Below, in pieces: positions 18,257-28,576 of a stretch of DNA of 64,000 nt (position 1 is the stretch's first letter; the number at the start of each line of letters is the position of its first letter). Both the position numbers and the translations under genes were made by a program. The stretch comes from Rahnella aquatilis CIP 78.65 = ATCC 33071 (GTDB lineage: Bacteria > Pseudomonadota > Gammaproteobacteria > Enterobacterales > Enterobacteriaceae): NCBI RefSeq assembly GCF_000241955.1, contig NC_016835.1:310001-374000 (forward strand). The letters run 5' to 3'. The notes under the pieces were generated by a model. That model saw only the letters and a list, made by a program, of their open reading frames with translations. It was not told the DNA's origin and did not search any database.

Positions 18257-21200
18257 ATGTTTAAAAAATTACTTTCCTTTGTCGCATGGACACTATTTCT
18301 GTGCCTGTTGCTTATTATCTGCGTCGTCATGTCCGTCGCTTTAGAACAGACACTTCTGCATGCATTCATTTTGTGGCTGATATTGATCGTCGTCGTTTTA
18401 TTCTCCCGGTTTGTCTGGGGATCAGTTTCCGGTATTGCGCAGGCGAAATATATTTCCTCGCTGAAGGCTAAATTTAAACTTACCCGGCTGGAATATGTTT
18501 TATTCGAACACTGGAAAACCGGTGCCGCGGTAATTAAGCGTATCAGAAGACGCAAACAGCCAATACCCTGGTTTGTCCTGACTGGCGGGCGAAGTGGTAA
18601 AACGACGCTGATGGCCGGTGCAGGATTACCGCTGTTTTCCAATGAACCGGAAAGCTCTCTGGTGGTGCCGACCCGCACCCTACGCTGGTGGTTTTTTCGC
18701 TCTGCAGGTTTTCTCGATCTCTCCAGCCATTTTCTGAGTAAAACCCCGGCCTTCGAGCGCGGCTGGTTGCGGCTGGTGAACTGGTGCGCCCGTCTGCCTG
18801 CGCCAGCTGGCATCGTGGTGTGCGTGTCGGTCAGTGAGTTGCTTGAACAAGATGATGCGGAACTGCATTTGCATGCGCGGCATATCCGCACGCAGATCGA
18901 ACCGCTGGTGAGTAAAGTCAGACGTCGTCTGCCGGTGTATCTGTTTATCACCTGCTGTGACCGGATGCCTGGCTTCAGCCATTGGGCTAATAAACTCTCA
19001 GCAGTACAACGTCAGCAACCGCTGGGTTACTACTGGCGCGACTCGCCTGTCGTCGACGGGAAAGATCCGGCCTTGCTGGATCCGCTGTTTGCGTGCGTGA
19101 AGGACGGCCTGGATAAAGTGCGTGTGAGCATGCTTTCCGGTGGTGAACCGGATGGCGAAACGCTGGCGCTGATGGATTTCCCGGAACAACTGCCGCAACT
19201 GCAACCGGCAATGCAGCGTTATCTGGCCGCCCTGTGCGAACCGGACGCTTACTTTCAGCCTGCGGCACTGGGTGGCATCTGGTTTACCGCCACTGAACCC
19301 GTCAGCAAAAACAGTGCTTCGCGTCAGGCTTTCTTTATCCATGATCTGATGACCCGGTTATTGCCTGCGCTAAGCCGCCAGCGAGATATTGAACCTGTTG
19401 GGTTTGGCCGTCGCTATCTGCACAAATGGGGCGCGATGACCTGCAGTGCGCTGGCGATAATGTATCTGCTGGTTTCCGGTTATTTCACCCGCCACCTCAC
19501 TGACGGCACGCCCACGCAAATGGATATCATGGCGCAGGTACAGCAGCTTGAAAACATCGAGGGCTGGAACGCGCATCCGCTGAAATATTTACCTTTTGTT
19601 CCTGTTATCAACCATCGCCATGCGCAGCTTGAGGCCAGCATTCTTGCGGCATCCCCGCGCGACAAGGTGAACCTGCATGAGATAGCAGATAACTACCAGC
19701 AGCAGTTCAACGACGCTGTTCCACAGCAAAAACGCGCCCTGATCCTGGACCTGGCAAGCACACTTATCACCAAACAGGCTATGTGGGAAAAACAGCCTGT
19801 CAGTGCGCTGGTAAAACGGGCACCGGTTCCGGCGGCGCTGAGCATGACAGGGGCAACGGTGCCTTTACCCCCTCAGCAGGATGTGGTGCTGCAACGCGCG
19901 TTGTTACAGTTGCCGGAAGGTGGTGAACAACTTGCGGTACTGCGTGAATTGCTGGGACGTCTGGTCAACAGTGATCCGCAGATGGCATGGCTGGTGGCAC
20001 CTTCAGACGATCTGACGCCGGTGAATCTGACGGATTTCCTGCCCTGGTCTGAGGATAAAACCCAGATCAGCGGGCTGTGGACGCTACAGGGCACCGCGCA
20101 AATTCAGAACTGGCTGGAGGAGATCCGCCGCGCTGGCAGTCAGCAGGTTCCTATGCCTGAACTGGCTGCCTTTGAACAGCGCTGGCCTGCGCTGCGTCAG
20201 ACGCAATGGATGACGATGATGCTGGCGATGGATCAGCAATCGGCTCCGGCTCTGACTCACGAACAGTGGCAAACCGCACTGATTGCGCTCGATCAGGGTA
20301 ACAGCCCGTCGATGAAATTTGCCCGTTACATCAATGAACAGCTAGAGGACATCAGCGCTCATGACGCCGCGCGCTGGCTGCGCGAACTGCGCCGGTTGAA
20401 TCAGTTACAGGCCATGTCGGTACCGGGTGCGCTGGTACCGCGCATCAGTAAGTTCCAGCAGTCTGTTCAGAAGAAAATTGCAACATGGCTGAAAATCGAC
20501 AGCAAAACGCTGAAGCCGGTGGTTTCCGATCTCAATATCAAAAACTGGAATGCCTGGCAAACCAGCCTGCATGCAGCGGTTGCGGACGTGTTTGCCACGC
20601 CGAAAAGCAGCGACCGGCTGACCCGCGGGCTGTTCCAGACCGGCGCTGCCGGAGACAGCAATCCTTTGCAACTGCTTGATAGCCGTTTCAATGTGATGCG
20701 TAAAAGTTTGTCAGCGGAACACGATGATTTTGCCATCAACGCCGTGTGGGCACTGTATCAGAACGATGCACGCTGGCTGGTGGCGCATGCCATGCAGCGT
20801 TCTGCCTGCTGGCTTGAGCAGCAATGGCAAAGCCGGGTGCTGTGGCCGATGGAAAATAACGCCAGCCGTCTGGAGTACGACGACCAACAGGATCTGGCGT
20901 GGCAATACCTGTCTGACTTTATCCGCGGACCGGCAAAAAGTGTACTGGTGGTGGAAGATAACGGGCCAAAAGCAGGCGAGTTCAACGGGCAGACGCCGGG
21001 ACTGACACCGGAATTCCTGCGGATGGTTAATCACGTTCTGCGCCCGGATGATGTGCTGGCGATGCCTGAACGTGAAAGTACCCGCAATGACGATGCGCTG
21101 TCCGCGCTGAAAGATGAACAAAGCGAGCTGGAGGCGCAGATGGCGGAACTGGAAGCCAAACCGCTGGAACTGACACTCAAAAGCCTGCCTGCCACCATTC

Positions 21201-21694
21201 CGGGCGGGGCACGACTGATGCCGGTGGGCACCCGCCTGACGCTGTTCTGTGATGAGCAACAGTGGAAACTCAACAGCATGAACTTCAGCGAACAGGCGAC
21301 GTTTCACTGGCGTCCGGGCCATTGCAGTCGTGCAACGCTGATGATCAATTTCCCGGGTTTCGACCTGACTTATGAATACTTTGGTGACGCTGCCTGGCCG
21401 GATTTCCTGCACGATATCTCAGACGGACAACACCGCTTCAAAGCCGAGGATTTTCCTGATGAGGCAGCACAACTGGCGGCTCTGGGCATAAAAGAAGTCA
21501 TGGTTCGTTATCAGTCCGCTGCACAGAATCTGATCCAGGATAGCTGGCACCAGTGGCAGGCGCTCAGTCAGGCACTGAATGATAATGCGCAGGCGCAGCA
21601 GGAAGCCGGCAGCAGAAACGCGGAAAAAAAACGACCAACGGCACTGAAGAGCGCGTTCTCACAACTGCCTGTCCGTATCACCGAATGTCATTGA
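18257..21694 (+). CDS. tssM: T6SS inner-membrane protein TssM (IcmF)
   Basis: 1145-residue TssM. Two membrane helices lie within residues 1-55 and a third near residues 393-412 (MTCSALAIMYLLVSGYF). Between them is the cytoplasmic NTPase-like domain, and after them a large periplasmic region that binds TssJ. The P-loop at residues 109-116 reads TGGRSGKT, with Thr where the first Gly of a canonical Walker A would be, so ATP hydrolysis may be weak or dispensable. The final third has the IcmF-related C-terminal fold (NFSEQATFHWRPG, FDLTYEYFGDAAWPDF). It starts three bases after tssL. Confidence 0.93.
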   Translation: MFKKLLSFVAWTLFLCLLLIICVVMSVALEQTLLHAFILWLILIVVVLFSRFVWGSVSGIAQAKYISSLKAKFKLTRLEYVLFEHWKTGAAVIKRIRRRKQPIPWFVLTGGRSGKTTLMAGAGLPLFSNEPESSLVVPTRTLRWWFFRSAGFLDLSSHFLSKTPAFERGWLRLVNWCARLPAPAGIVVCVSVSELLEQDDAELHLHARHIRTQIEPLVSKVRRRLPVYLFITCCDRMPGFSHWANKLSAVQRQQPLGYYWRDSPVVDGKDPALLDPLFACVKDGLDKVRVSMLSGGEPDGETLALMDFPEQLPQLQPAMQRYLAALCEPDAYFQPAALGGIWFTATEPVSKNSASRQAFFIHDLMTRLLPALSRQRDIEPVGFGRRYLHKWGAMTCSALAIMYLLVSGYFTRHLTDGTPTQMDIMAQVQQLENIEGWNAHPLKYLPFVPVINHRHAQLEASILAASPRDKVNLHEIADNYQQQFNDAVPQQKRALILDLASTLITKQAMWEKQPVSALVKRAPVPAALSMTGATVPLPPQQDVVLQRALLQLPEGGEQLAVLRELLGRLVNSDPQMAWLVAPSDDLTPVNLTDFLPWSEDKTQISGLWTLQGTAQIQNWLEEIRRAGSQQVPMPELAAFEQRWPALRQTQWMTMMLAMDQQSAPALTHEQWQTALIALDQGNSPSMKFARYINEQLEDISAHDAARWLRELRRLNQLQAMSVPGALVPRISKFQQSVQKKIATWLKIDSKTLKPVVSDLNIKNWNAWQTSLHAAVADVFATPKSSDRLTRGLFQTGAAGDSNPLQLLDSRFNVMRKSLSAEHDDFAINAVWALYQNDARWLVAHAMQRSACWLEQQWQSRVLWPMENNASRLEYDDQQDLAWQYLSDFIRGPAKSVLVVEDNGPKAGEFNGQTPGLTPEFLRMVNHVLRPDDVLAMPERESTRNDDALSALKDEQSELEAQMAELEAKPLELTLKSLPATIPGGARLMPVGTRLTLFCDEQQWKLNSMNFSEQATFHWRPGHCSRATLMINFPGFDLTYEYFGDAAWPDFLHDISDGQHRFKAEDFPDEAAQLAALGIKEVMVRYQSAAQNLIQDSWHQWQALSQALNDNAQAQQEAGSRNAEKKRPTALKSAFSQLPVRITECH

Positions 21695-21739
21695 ACGTCC
21701 GTTCAGGACACCGATTGTAAAAATTAAGCAGGATTATTT

Positions 21740-24310
21740 ATGGGTAACTACCTGAAGCAAATTGTTGAGAAAATGAATGTCGAAGCGCGCGAGTGTCTTG
21801 ACGCCGCGATCAGCCTGGCCGTCAGCCGTACGCATCACGAAGTAGACGTCGAGCATTTACTGCTTGCCCTGATGACCCGCAACCCTGCGCTGATTGAGCA
21901 ACTCTGTCTGAGTGCTGGCTTGCGGGGCGATACATTGATTGATGCGCTGAAAATCAGCCTCAATCACCTGCGTAGCGGCAACACCCGCAGCCCGGTATTG
22001 TCTGAATTGCTGGTCGAACATCTGGAGAAATCCTGGCTGCACGCCAGTGCCTGCTGGCAGCAAACACAACTGCCTGTACAGGCCTTTCTGGGCAGCCTGA
22101 TTGCCAGTGAAAAAGACAATCAGATCCATCTGTCATCAGCCTTACAGCAGGCGCTGCTGTGTCAGACCGATCGCGCTGACCGGTTGTTGCACGATGCCTG
22201 CGCACCAGCACAGGCCACGAATCATCCTGCTGCAACCCGCCACAATACTGATTCTGCGGTGATGAAATTTACCCGTAACCTGACTGAACAGGCGCGTAAT
22301 GCGTCACTGGATCCTGCGCTGGGGCGCGAGCAGGAAATACGTCAGCTGATCGACGTGCTGTTGCGCCGCCGTCAGAACAATCCGGTGCTGACCGGTGAGC
22401 CGGGCGTGGGGAAAACTGCGCTGGTTGAAGGGCTGGCACAACGTATTGCGGATGGCACCGTACCGCAAGCGTTGAAGACGATGGAGATTTTGTCGCTGGA
22501 TATGGGGTTGCTTCAGGCCGGCGCCAGCGTGAAAGGGGAATTTGAAAACCGTCTGCAAACCCTGCTGCGTGAAGTAAAAGAATACCCGTCTCCGGTTATT
22601 CTGTTCATTGATGAGGCGCATACGCTGATTGGTGCGGGCGGTCAGGCAGGTCAGAACGATGCCGCTAACCTGCTTAAACCGGCGCTGGCGCGAGGAGAAA
22701 TGCGCGTGGTGGCAGCGACCACCTGGGCAGAATACAAAAAATACTTTGAGAAGGATGCCGCTCTGGCACGCCGTTTTCAGGTGATCAAAGTGGCGGAGCC
22801 TGACGAAGAGAGCGCCACCGCCATGCTGCGTTCACTGAAACCTGCCCTCAGCAAACATCATGGCGTGCAGATCCTCGAAAGTGCGCTGGTGGCCGCTGTG
22901 CGTCTCTCCAGCCGCTATATTTCTGGCCGCCAGTTGCCGGATAAATCCATTAGCCTGCTGGATACCGCCTGCGCCCGTGTGGCGATTTCACAATGTCATG
23001 AGCCCAAAGAGATCGAAGATCTCAATGCGATGATCGCCAACATCCACACTGAACGGGAAAGTTTACTGAAAGAGGGCGATAACCTCTCACGGGTTAAATG
23101 GCTCGATCAACGTGAAAGCGAACTGATGCAAAGTTTAGAAGCACTGCTGCCGCTCTGGCGTCAGCAACAGCAGATTGTGGCGCAGATTAATCGTACTGAG
23201 GATGTCGCGCAGATTGCCGCTTTACGTCTGCAACTTGCTGAGATGCATAAAGAACAGGCGATGGTGTATGACTGTGTGGATGCAACCTGTGTGGCGGATG
23301 TGGTGGCTGGATGGACCGGTATTCCTCTGGGCCGGATGATGGAAAAAGAGCAGCAACAACTCGGTGATCTGGTCGCTCGTCTGGAAAGCCGGGTGATCGG
23401 GCAATCCCATGCACTAGCGGACATTGCGCAGCAAATCCGCATCGGACGCGCCAATCTTGCGGATCCGGTTAAACCGACCGGCGTCTTTATGCTGGCCGGG
23501 CCTTCCGGCGTCGGGAAAACAGAAACCGCGCTGGCCTTGTCTGAGCTGCTTTTCGGCGGCGAACAAAGTCTAATTACCATCAATATGTCCGAATATCAGG
23601 AAGCCCATTCCGTGTCCGGCCTGAAAGGCTCTCCGCCTGGGTACGTGGGTTACGGGCAGGGCGGTGTGCTGACCGAGGCGGTGCGCCGTCGTCCGTACAG
23701 CGTCGTCCTGCTCGATGAAATTGAGAAAGCCCATCCGGATGTGATGGAAATTTTTTATCAGGTATTTGACAAAGGTGTGATGGAAGACGCCGAAGGCCAG
23801 CTGATTAATTTCCGCAACACCCTGATTATTCTGACCAGTAATCTGGCCAGCGATCGGGTGATGACCGCCTGCGCCTCAGGAAACACTGATCAGAAATCAC
23901 TGACGGCGCTTCTGCGGCCTGAATTCGATCAATTTTTCCGTCCGGCGCTAATGGGACGGTTGCAACTGATCCCTTATCTGCCCGTCGTGGGCGAAACACT
24001 GGCCAAAATCATCCGTCTCAAAATCGATAAAGTGTGCAAACGCTTTAGCGGTGCTGGTGAAGGTCATTCCTCACTGAGCTACAGCGAAAAAGTGGTGGAG
24101 TTCATTGCCAGCCGCTGTGAGGTTGAGCAAAGCGGAGCCCGCGAAATTGATGCCGTACTGAATCGGGAATTACTGCCATTACTGACTGACCGTTTACTGG
24201 CGCTGGAAAACAAAACCGCTATTCGCCTGCAGCTTGGGGTCAGTAAAGGTCAGCTTACGTTGATCAAACAGCCTGCCGCGAAAAACTCAGTGGCTAAACA
24301 ATCCGTCTGA
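21740..24310 (+). CDS. clpV: T6SS sheath-recycling AAA+ ATPase ClpV (TssH)
   Basis: 856-residue class I Clp/Hsp100 ATPase that disassembles contracted TssB-TssC sheaths. An N-domain with paired repeats (residues 1-160) is followed by two AAA modules. Walker A motifs are GEPGVGKT (219-226) and GPSGVGKT (587-594), with Walker B strings [10 protein letters not shown] and [10 protein letters not shown]. The pore-loop GYVGYG and the middle coiled coil with [12 protein letters not shown] are present. Its length is typical of ClpV. A 45-base gap separates it from tssM. Confidence 0.96.
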   Translation: MGNYLKQIVEKMNVEARECLDAAISLAVSRTHHEVDVEHLLLALMTRNPALIEQLCLSAGLRGDTLIDALKISLNHLRSGNTRSPVLSELLVEHLEKSWLHASACWQQTQLPVQAFLGSLIASEKDNQIHLSSALQQALLCQTDRADRLLHDACAPAQATNHPAATRHNTDSAVMKFTRNLTEQARNASLDPALGREQEIRQLIDVLLRRRQNNPVLTGEPGVGKTALVEGLAQRIADGTVPQALKTMEILSLDMGLLQAGASVKGEFENRLQTLLREVKEYPSPVILFIDEAHTLIGAGGQAGQNDAANLLKPALARGEMRVVAATTWAEYKKYFEKDAALARRFQVIKVAEPDEESATAMLRSLKPALSKHHGVQILESALVAAVRLSSRYISGRQLPDKSISLLDTACARVAISQCHEPKEIEDLNAMIANIHTERESLLKEGDNLSRVKWLDQRESELMQSLEALLPLWRQQQQIVAQINRTEDVAQIAALRLQLAEMHKEQAMVYDCVDATCVADVVAGWTGIPLGRMMEKEQQQLGDLVARLESRVIGQSHALADIAQQIRIGRANLADPVKPTGVFMLAGPSGVGKTETALALSELLFGGEQSLITINMSEYQEAHSVSGLKGSPPGYVGYGQGGVLTEAVRRRPYSVVLLDEIEKAHPDVMEIFYQVFDKGVMEDAEGQLINFRNTLIILTSNLASDRVMTACASGNTDQKSLTALLRPEFDQFFRPALMGRLQLIPYLPVVGETLAKIIRLKIDKVCKRFSGAGEGHSSLSYSEKVVEFIASRCEVEQSGAREIDAVLNRELLPLLTDRLLALENKTAIRLQLGVSKGQLTLIKQPAAKNSVAKQSV

Positions 24311-24330
24311 ATGGCAGGAAAAGGATAACC

Positions 24331-25668
24331 ATGAAAAACCGGGTGAATTTACGTGCGCTAAAAATTAACGGACATGATCCGCGTCTCAGCAAATCGTTCC
24401 TGTTGCTGAGCAGTGAGCTGAGCCACCTGAGCGGAAGCCTGCCAGCGAGACTGGACTGGAATGCACTGGAAGAACGTTGTTTTCAGCTATTTCATGAATA
24501 CGGTTATGACCTGCAAAGCGGCATGTGGTTTTGTCTCATCAATCTGCGGCTCAAAAGCTGGAAAGGGCTGGCGCTGGCGCTCGATCTGCTGTCGACGGCA
24601 TTTACACACAACAGCCAGCGCTGCTGGCCGCCGGTAGCCGCCGTTCAGCAGCGTCAGCAGTTGATCGACTGGTTCAATGCCAATGTGGCGACGCATATTT
24701 ATACGCTGGAGTACGGGCCGGAAAACAGTGGGGAGATGCGTCAGGTAGAGAGAAGTATCGGCATACTCTGCGGTCAGTCTAAAAACCTGCAATCACGCAG
24801 CCATGATTCCCTGAACAATCTGCATTATTTCCTGCAAGTTCGCTGCCGTTCCGTGCCTTACCCGGTACAACTCAAAGTCACAAAACCCTTGCCGGTCGCG
24901 GTGGAAAATACGTCACAACCGGCCAATGATAAAAAAGCCTCTGAAGCGGTGACCGACGACATTATGCCCCATGTCCAGGCCCCGGAAATTCAGCTGGCTG
25001 AGGCACCGCGCCTGCGCCCGTTATTATGGGGACTCGGTGGAATGGCAGCGGGCATAGCAGTTTGTGCCGTGGCAGCGGCGTTCTGGTTCTCATCACAGAC
25101 ACGCAGTTTAAGTGAAAAGCTGAGCGCGCCGTTACTGGCATTGCAGCGAAGTGAACGTCAGTTGAATGATGCCTGGAATAACGTTCAAGAATCTGAACTG
25201 AGTGCGCAAAAAGAGGCGGTATTAGCCGATGCTGCGCCTGTTCTGACGTGGATCAGTGAGCAACCGGCAGATATCCTGCTGCGCCACGGTGAAATATTGT
25301 CTGACCATCTGGAAAAGGCATATCCGGGCAATGAATACAGCCTGCAATGGCGGCGTACATTAGATGAAAAGGCGGGGGATATTCCGGCGCTGGATGGTTT
25401 TATTCTTGCAAATAAGCATCTGGATGAGCTTGAAATCCGCCTGCTGAATGCCGAAAAGAAGCACAGCCAATATATGACCGTGTCGGAATTAAAAACGGCG
25501 GTATATCAGATACGACAAGATCTACAGCGTAATGGAACCACTGCTGAAACGTTATTGTGGATGATGCAGCAGGATAAGGAAAATCACCGGGAGGTGAATC
25601 CGGCACTGTTAAAACAATTTACGCAAAGAACCGTTGCATTAAATGCGTACCGGTTTGCGAATGAGTAA
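24331..25668 (+). CDS. vasL: VasL-type T6SS accessory protein
   Basis: 445-residue protein with an ImpA_N-like N-terminal half (residues 1-180) resembling TssA: LEERCFQLFHEYGYDLQSG, then FCLINLRLKSWKGLALALDL and CWPPVAAVQQRQQLIDWFN. One membrane helix lies near residues 230-252 (PLLWGLGGMAAGIAVCAVAA), followed by a VasL-like C-terminal helical domain. This layout matches VasL-type, TssA-related proteins often encoded after clpV. Its likely role is in sheath assembly or anchoring at the membrane. The symbol is used in the family sense. Confidence 0.75.
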   Translation: MKNRVNLRALKINGHDPRLSKSFLLLSSELSHLSGSLPARLDWNALEERCFQLFHEYGYDLQSGMWFCLINLRLKSWKGLALALDLLSTAFTHNSQRCWPPVAAVQQRQQLIDWFNANVATHIYTLEYGPENSGEMRQVERSIGILCGQSKNLQSRSHDSLNNLHYFLQVRCRSVPYPVQLKVTKPLPVAVENTSQPANDKKASEAVTDDIMPHVQAPEIQLAEAPRLRPLLWGLGGMAAGIAVCAVAAAFWFSSQTRSLSEKLSAPLLALQRSERQLNDAWNNVQESELSAQKEAVLADAAPVLTWISEQPADILLRHGEILSDHLEKAYPGNEYSLQWRRTLDEKAGDIPALDGFILANKHLDELEIRLLNAEKKHSQYMTVSELKTAVYQIRQDLQRNGTTAETLLWMMQQDKENHREVNPALLKQFTQRTVALNAYRFANE

Positions 25669-25738
25669 TTATTAAGTCCCTGAGCTTTGGGATAATAAAA
25701 ATGTATGCACGATAGTGTAATTAATAGGAATAGGAATT

Positions 25739-26494
25739 ATGCATCCAGCTGAGGAAAGATTAAAAAGACTCTTGCCATTTATCATTACGACGGCTAAACA
25801 GCAGGTTAATGTCGCTCTCGAGGCGCTGGAGCGGCGTAAATTATCGGATGACACAAGAAAAATTCTAAAAGAATTATTGAATGAAGATGATTCTGCAACG
25901 GTGAAGAAACTCACCCATTCTTTAAATAAAATCAGAAGAAGGATGACGAGTTTAGCGCCAGAGCATTTTGATCTTGCAGAAGAGTTATATGAAGCGGGAG
26001 GGGATACTATAGGATATGTTAAGGCTACAGATGCAAAAGACTTCAAAAAAGGAACTAACAAAAAATATATCGCATTATCTTATATACATACTGGTCGCAT
26101 GCATGTTGATGATATTGCGGCGACTGTTATTCACGAGCTAAGTCATCTAATCCTTAATACAGAGGATCACGCATATTCTATCTGTATGAGTAAGCAGGCA
26201 TCAGGTTTGTTCACTCCATGGTCGGTTAAAGAGTTGCATAGCTATGCCAGAGGAAAAAATAGCAATCCTTTGAATAATGCTGAAACTTTGTCAAGGATCG
26301 TGTTGTTAATATATTTTTCAGTAAGTAAGTTAGCTGCTTATAAAAAAGCATATGCTTTATATTGGGAATCAGGAGATAATAAAATTCTGGCATTCCATCG
26401 TATGGAACCCGGTCAAAACCCAAGAATATCCAGTCCGGTGTTAGCAAGAAAATCTAATAAGTTACGCATCGTTAACGGACATGTCGTGATTTAA
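25739..26494 (+). CDS. M35/aspzincin-like metallopeptidase, candidate T6SS effector
   Basis: 251-residue protein without a signal peptide. HELSH at residues 132-136 is a zincin HExxH, and the following NTEDHAYS (140-147) matches the GTxDxxYG aspzincin motif of M35 peptidases, with Asp143 as likely third zinc ligand. The N-terminal 100 residues are helical and charged. By eye the gene is clearly AT-richer than the T6SS genes before it, which points to separate acquisition. It is the last gene after the T6SS operon, 70 bases past vasL, with an AGGAAT site. The effector role is inferred from position, lack of export signal and peptidase motif. No immunity gene is visible before kup. Confidence 0.7.
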   Translation: MHPAEERLKRLLPFIITTAKQQVNVALEALERRKLSDDTRKILKELLNEDDSATVKKLTHSLNKIRRRMTSLAPEHFDLAEELYEAGGDTIGYVKATDAKDFKKGTNKKYIALSYIHTGRMHVDDIAATVIHELSHLILNTEDHAYSICMSKQASGLFTPWSVKELHSYARGKNSNPLNNAETLSRIVLLIYFSVSKLAAYKKAYALYWESGDNKILAFHRMEPGQNPRISSPVLARKSNKLRIVNGHVVI

Positions 26495-26656
26495 TCTGTC
26501 ATGTAGTTAACAAGGAGATAATCAAACGTCGGGCGAATTTATGAGCCTAAAAATCAGCGGCCAGAATTCTTGCTCTGGCAACTCAGTCATTCATGAGGAA
26601 CGTCTATACTCTCTTCAAAGGGCACCAACGTCGCCCCGGAAATTGTGAAGCCACTC

Positions 26657-28531
26657 ATGAAGCAAACTAAAAATAAATCATCGCTGCTTACTGTGACCGT
26701 GGCCTGTATCGGTGTCGTCTATGGCGATATCGGTACCAGCCCGTTGTATACCCTGCGTGAATGCCTGACCGGACAGGCGGGCATTGCCGTGACACAAAGT
26801 GCGCTGTTCGGCTTTCTGTCACTGATCTTCTGGCTGCTGATGCTGGTCGTCTCCGTTAAATACATCAGCTTCGTCATGCGGGCTGATAACGACGGCGAGG
26901 GCGGGATCCTGACCCTGATGGCGCTGGCTATCCGCAATCTTAATCCGCGCTGGATCCCGTGCATTATGTTTATCGGGCTGGTCGGAGGGAGTTTCTTCTA
27001 TGGTGACGGGGTTATCACGCCCGCCATCTCGGTGCTATCGGCGATTGAAGGGCTGGAAATTATTGCGCCGTCATTAGATCGCTTTATTATTCCGTTTTCT
27101 ATTGCCGTACTGACGCTGTTGTTTTTTATCCAGAAAAACGGTACCGGCGGCGTGGGGAAAATTTTCGCCCCGGTGATGGTCGTATGGTTTATCACCATCG
27201 GTGCGCTGGGCATCGGCGGCATCCTGCGCAATCCGGACGTTTTGCAGGCGCTCAACCCTTACTGGGCGATGCATTTCTTTGTGGAATTCAAAACCGTGTC
27301 TTTTTTCGCGCTCGGCATGGTGGTGCTTTCAGTTACTGGTGGCGAAGCGCTATATGCAGATATGGGACATTTTGGTAAGAAACCCATCCGTATCGCCTGG
27401 TTTGTGCTGATCGGGCCTTCACTGGTGATGAATTATTTCGGGCAGGGCGCGTTGTTACTCAGCCAGCCTGCGGCCATTAAGAATCCGTTTTTCCTGCTGG
27501 CACCTGACTGGGCGCTGGTTCCGCTGCTGGTACTGGCCACGCTGGCGACGGTCATTGCTTCGCAGGCGGTGATTTCCGGCGTGTTCTCTCTGACGCGTCA
27601 GGCCGTACGTATGGGCTATTTGCCCCCGATGCGCATTATTTACACCTCCGATGTGGAGTCCGGTCAGATCTACATTCCGGTCGTTAACTGGCTGCTGTAT
27701 TCCGCCGTGCTGATTGCGATCGTCAGCTTCAAACATTCCAGCAATCTGGCCTCGGCGTACGGCATTGTAGTCACCGGTACGATGGTGATCACGTCTGTGC
27801 TGATCGGCATTGTGATGATCAAAAACTGGGGATGGAAAAGCTGGGCGGGTGGCCTGGTGATCACGGCCATGTTGCTGATTGATGTGCCGTTGTTTGCCGC
27901 CAACCTGAGCAAGATTTTCTCAGGTGGCTGGCTGCCGGTGGCGATCGGACTGACTATTCTGGTGATCATGCTGACCTGGAAAACGGAACGTTCGCGGTTG
28001 CTGCGCCGCCTGCGACAGGATCCGGAAGCACTGGAGGCACTGATTACTTCACTTGAAAAATCGCCACCACAACGGGTGCCGGGAACGGCCGTGGTGATGT
28101 CGCGCGGGCAATATGAAGTGCCGCTGGTGTTGCTACACAACCTTAAGCACAACAAGATTTTGCATGAGCGCGTGGTCTTGCTGACCATCGTGACGGAGGA
28201 TGTGCCGTATGTACACAACGTACAGCGGGTGATTATCGAGCCGCTTTCACCGACATTCTGGCGGGTTATCGCCCGTTATGGCTGGCGTGAAAAACCAAAT
28301 GTGACGGATATTCTGTATCGCTGCGGGCTGGAAGGGCTGCAAAGCAACATGAATGAAACCTCATTTTTTATGTCGCGCGACACTTTTATTCTTGGCGAAC
28401 CGCGTCCGTGGTATCTGAAGGCACGTGGAAAGCTATTCCAGGTATTGCAGCGAAATTCTCTGCGTGCGCCGGAACATTATCATATTCCGCCAAACCGGGT
28501 GATTGAGCTGGGCGCGGTGGTGAAATATTGA
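26657..28531 (+). CDS. kup: Low-affinity potassium uptake protein Kup
   Basis: About 624-residue KUP/HAK potassium-proton symporter (E. coli Kup has 622). The N-terminus [20 protein letters not shown] is diagnostic, with about 12 membrane helices in the first 440 residues ([37 protein letters not shown]) and a hydrophilic C-terminal domain. ATG 26657 is chosen over GTG 26645 because a GAAG stands seven bases before it and the length then fits the family. It is a housekeeping transporter, probably independent of the preceding AT-rich gene. Confidence 0.95.
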   Translation: MKQTKNKSSLLTVTVACIGVVYGDIGTSPLYTLRECLTGQAGIAVTQSALFGFLSLIFWLLMLVVSVKYISFVMRADNDGEGGILTLMALAIRNLNPRWIPCIMFIGLVGGSFFYGDGVITPAISVLSAIEGLEIIAPSLDRFIIPFSIAVLTLLFFIQKNGTGGVGKIFAPVMVVWFITIGALGIGGILRNPDVLQALNPYWAMHFFVEFKTVSFFALGMVVLSVTGGEALYADMGHFGKKPIRIAWFVLIGPSLVMNYFGQGALLLSQPAAIKNPFFLLAPDWALVPLLVLATLATVIASQAVISGVFSLTRQAVRMGYLPPMRIIYTSDVESGQIYIPVVNWLLYSAVLIAIVSFKHSSNLASAYGIVVTGTMVITSVLIGIVMIKNWGWKSWAGGLVITAMLLIDVPLFAANLSKIFSGGWLPVAIGLTILVIMLTWKTERSRLLRRLRQDPEALEALITSLEKSPPQRVPGTAVVMSRGQYEVPLVLLHNLKHNKILHERVVLLTIVTEDVPYVHNVQRVIIEPLSPTFWRVIARYGWREKPNVTDILYRCGLEGLQSNMNETSFFMSRDTFILGEPRPWYLKARGKLFQVLQRNSLRAPEHYHIPPNRVIELGAVVKY

Positions 28532-28537
28532 GGAAGA

Positions 28538-28568
28538 TCACCGCCGGTACATCAGACACCGGCGGTGA
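28538..28568. terminator. Stem-loop between convergent kup and lipoprotein gene
   Basis: Perfect 11-base-pair inverted repeat TCACCGCCGGT / ACCGGCGGTGA around a 9-base loop, immediately after kup and before the end of the convergent lipoprotein gene. No clear T-run follows on either strand, so termination may be Rho-assisted or the element may only protect mRNA ends. Confidence 0.5.
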
Positions 28569-28576
28569 AAAGCGGA

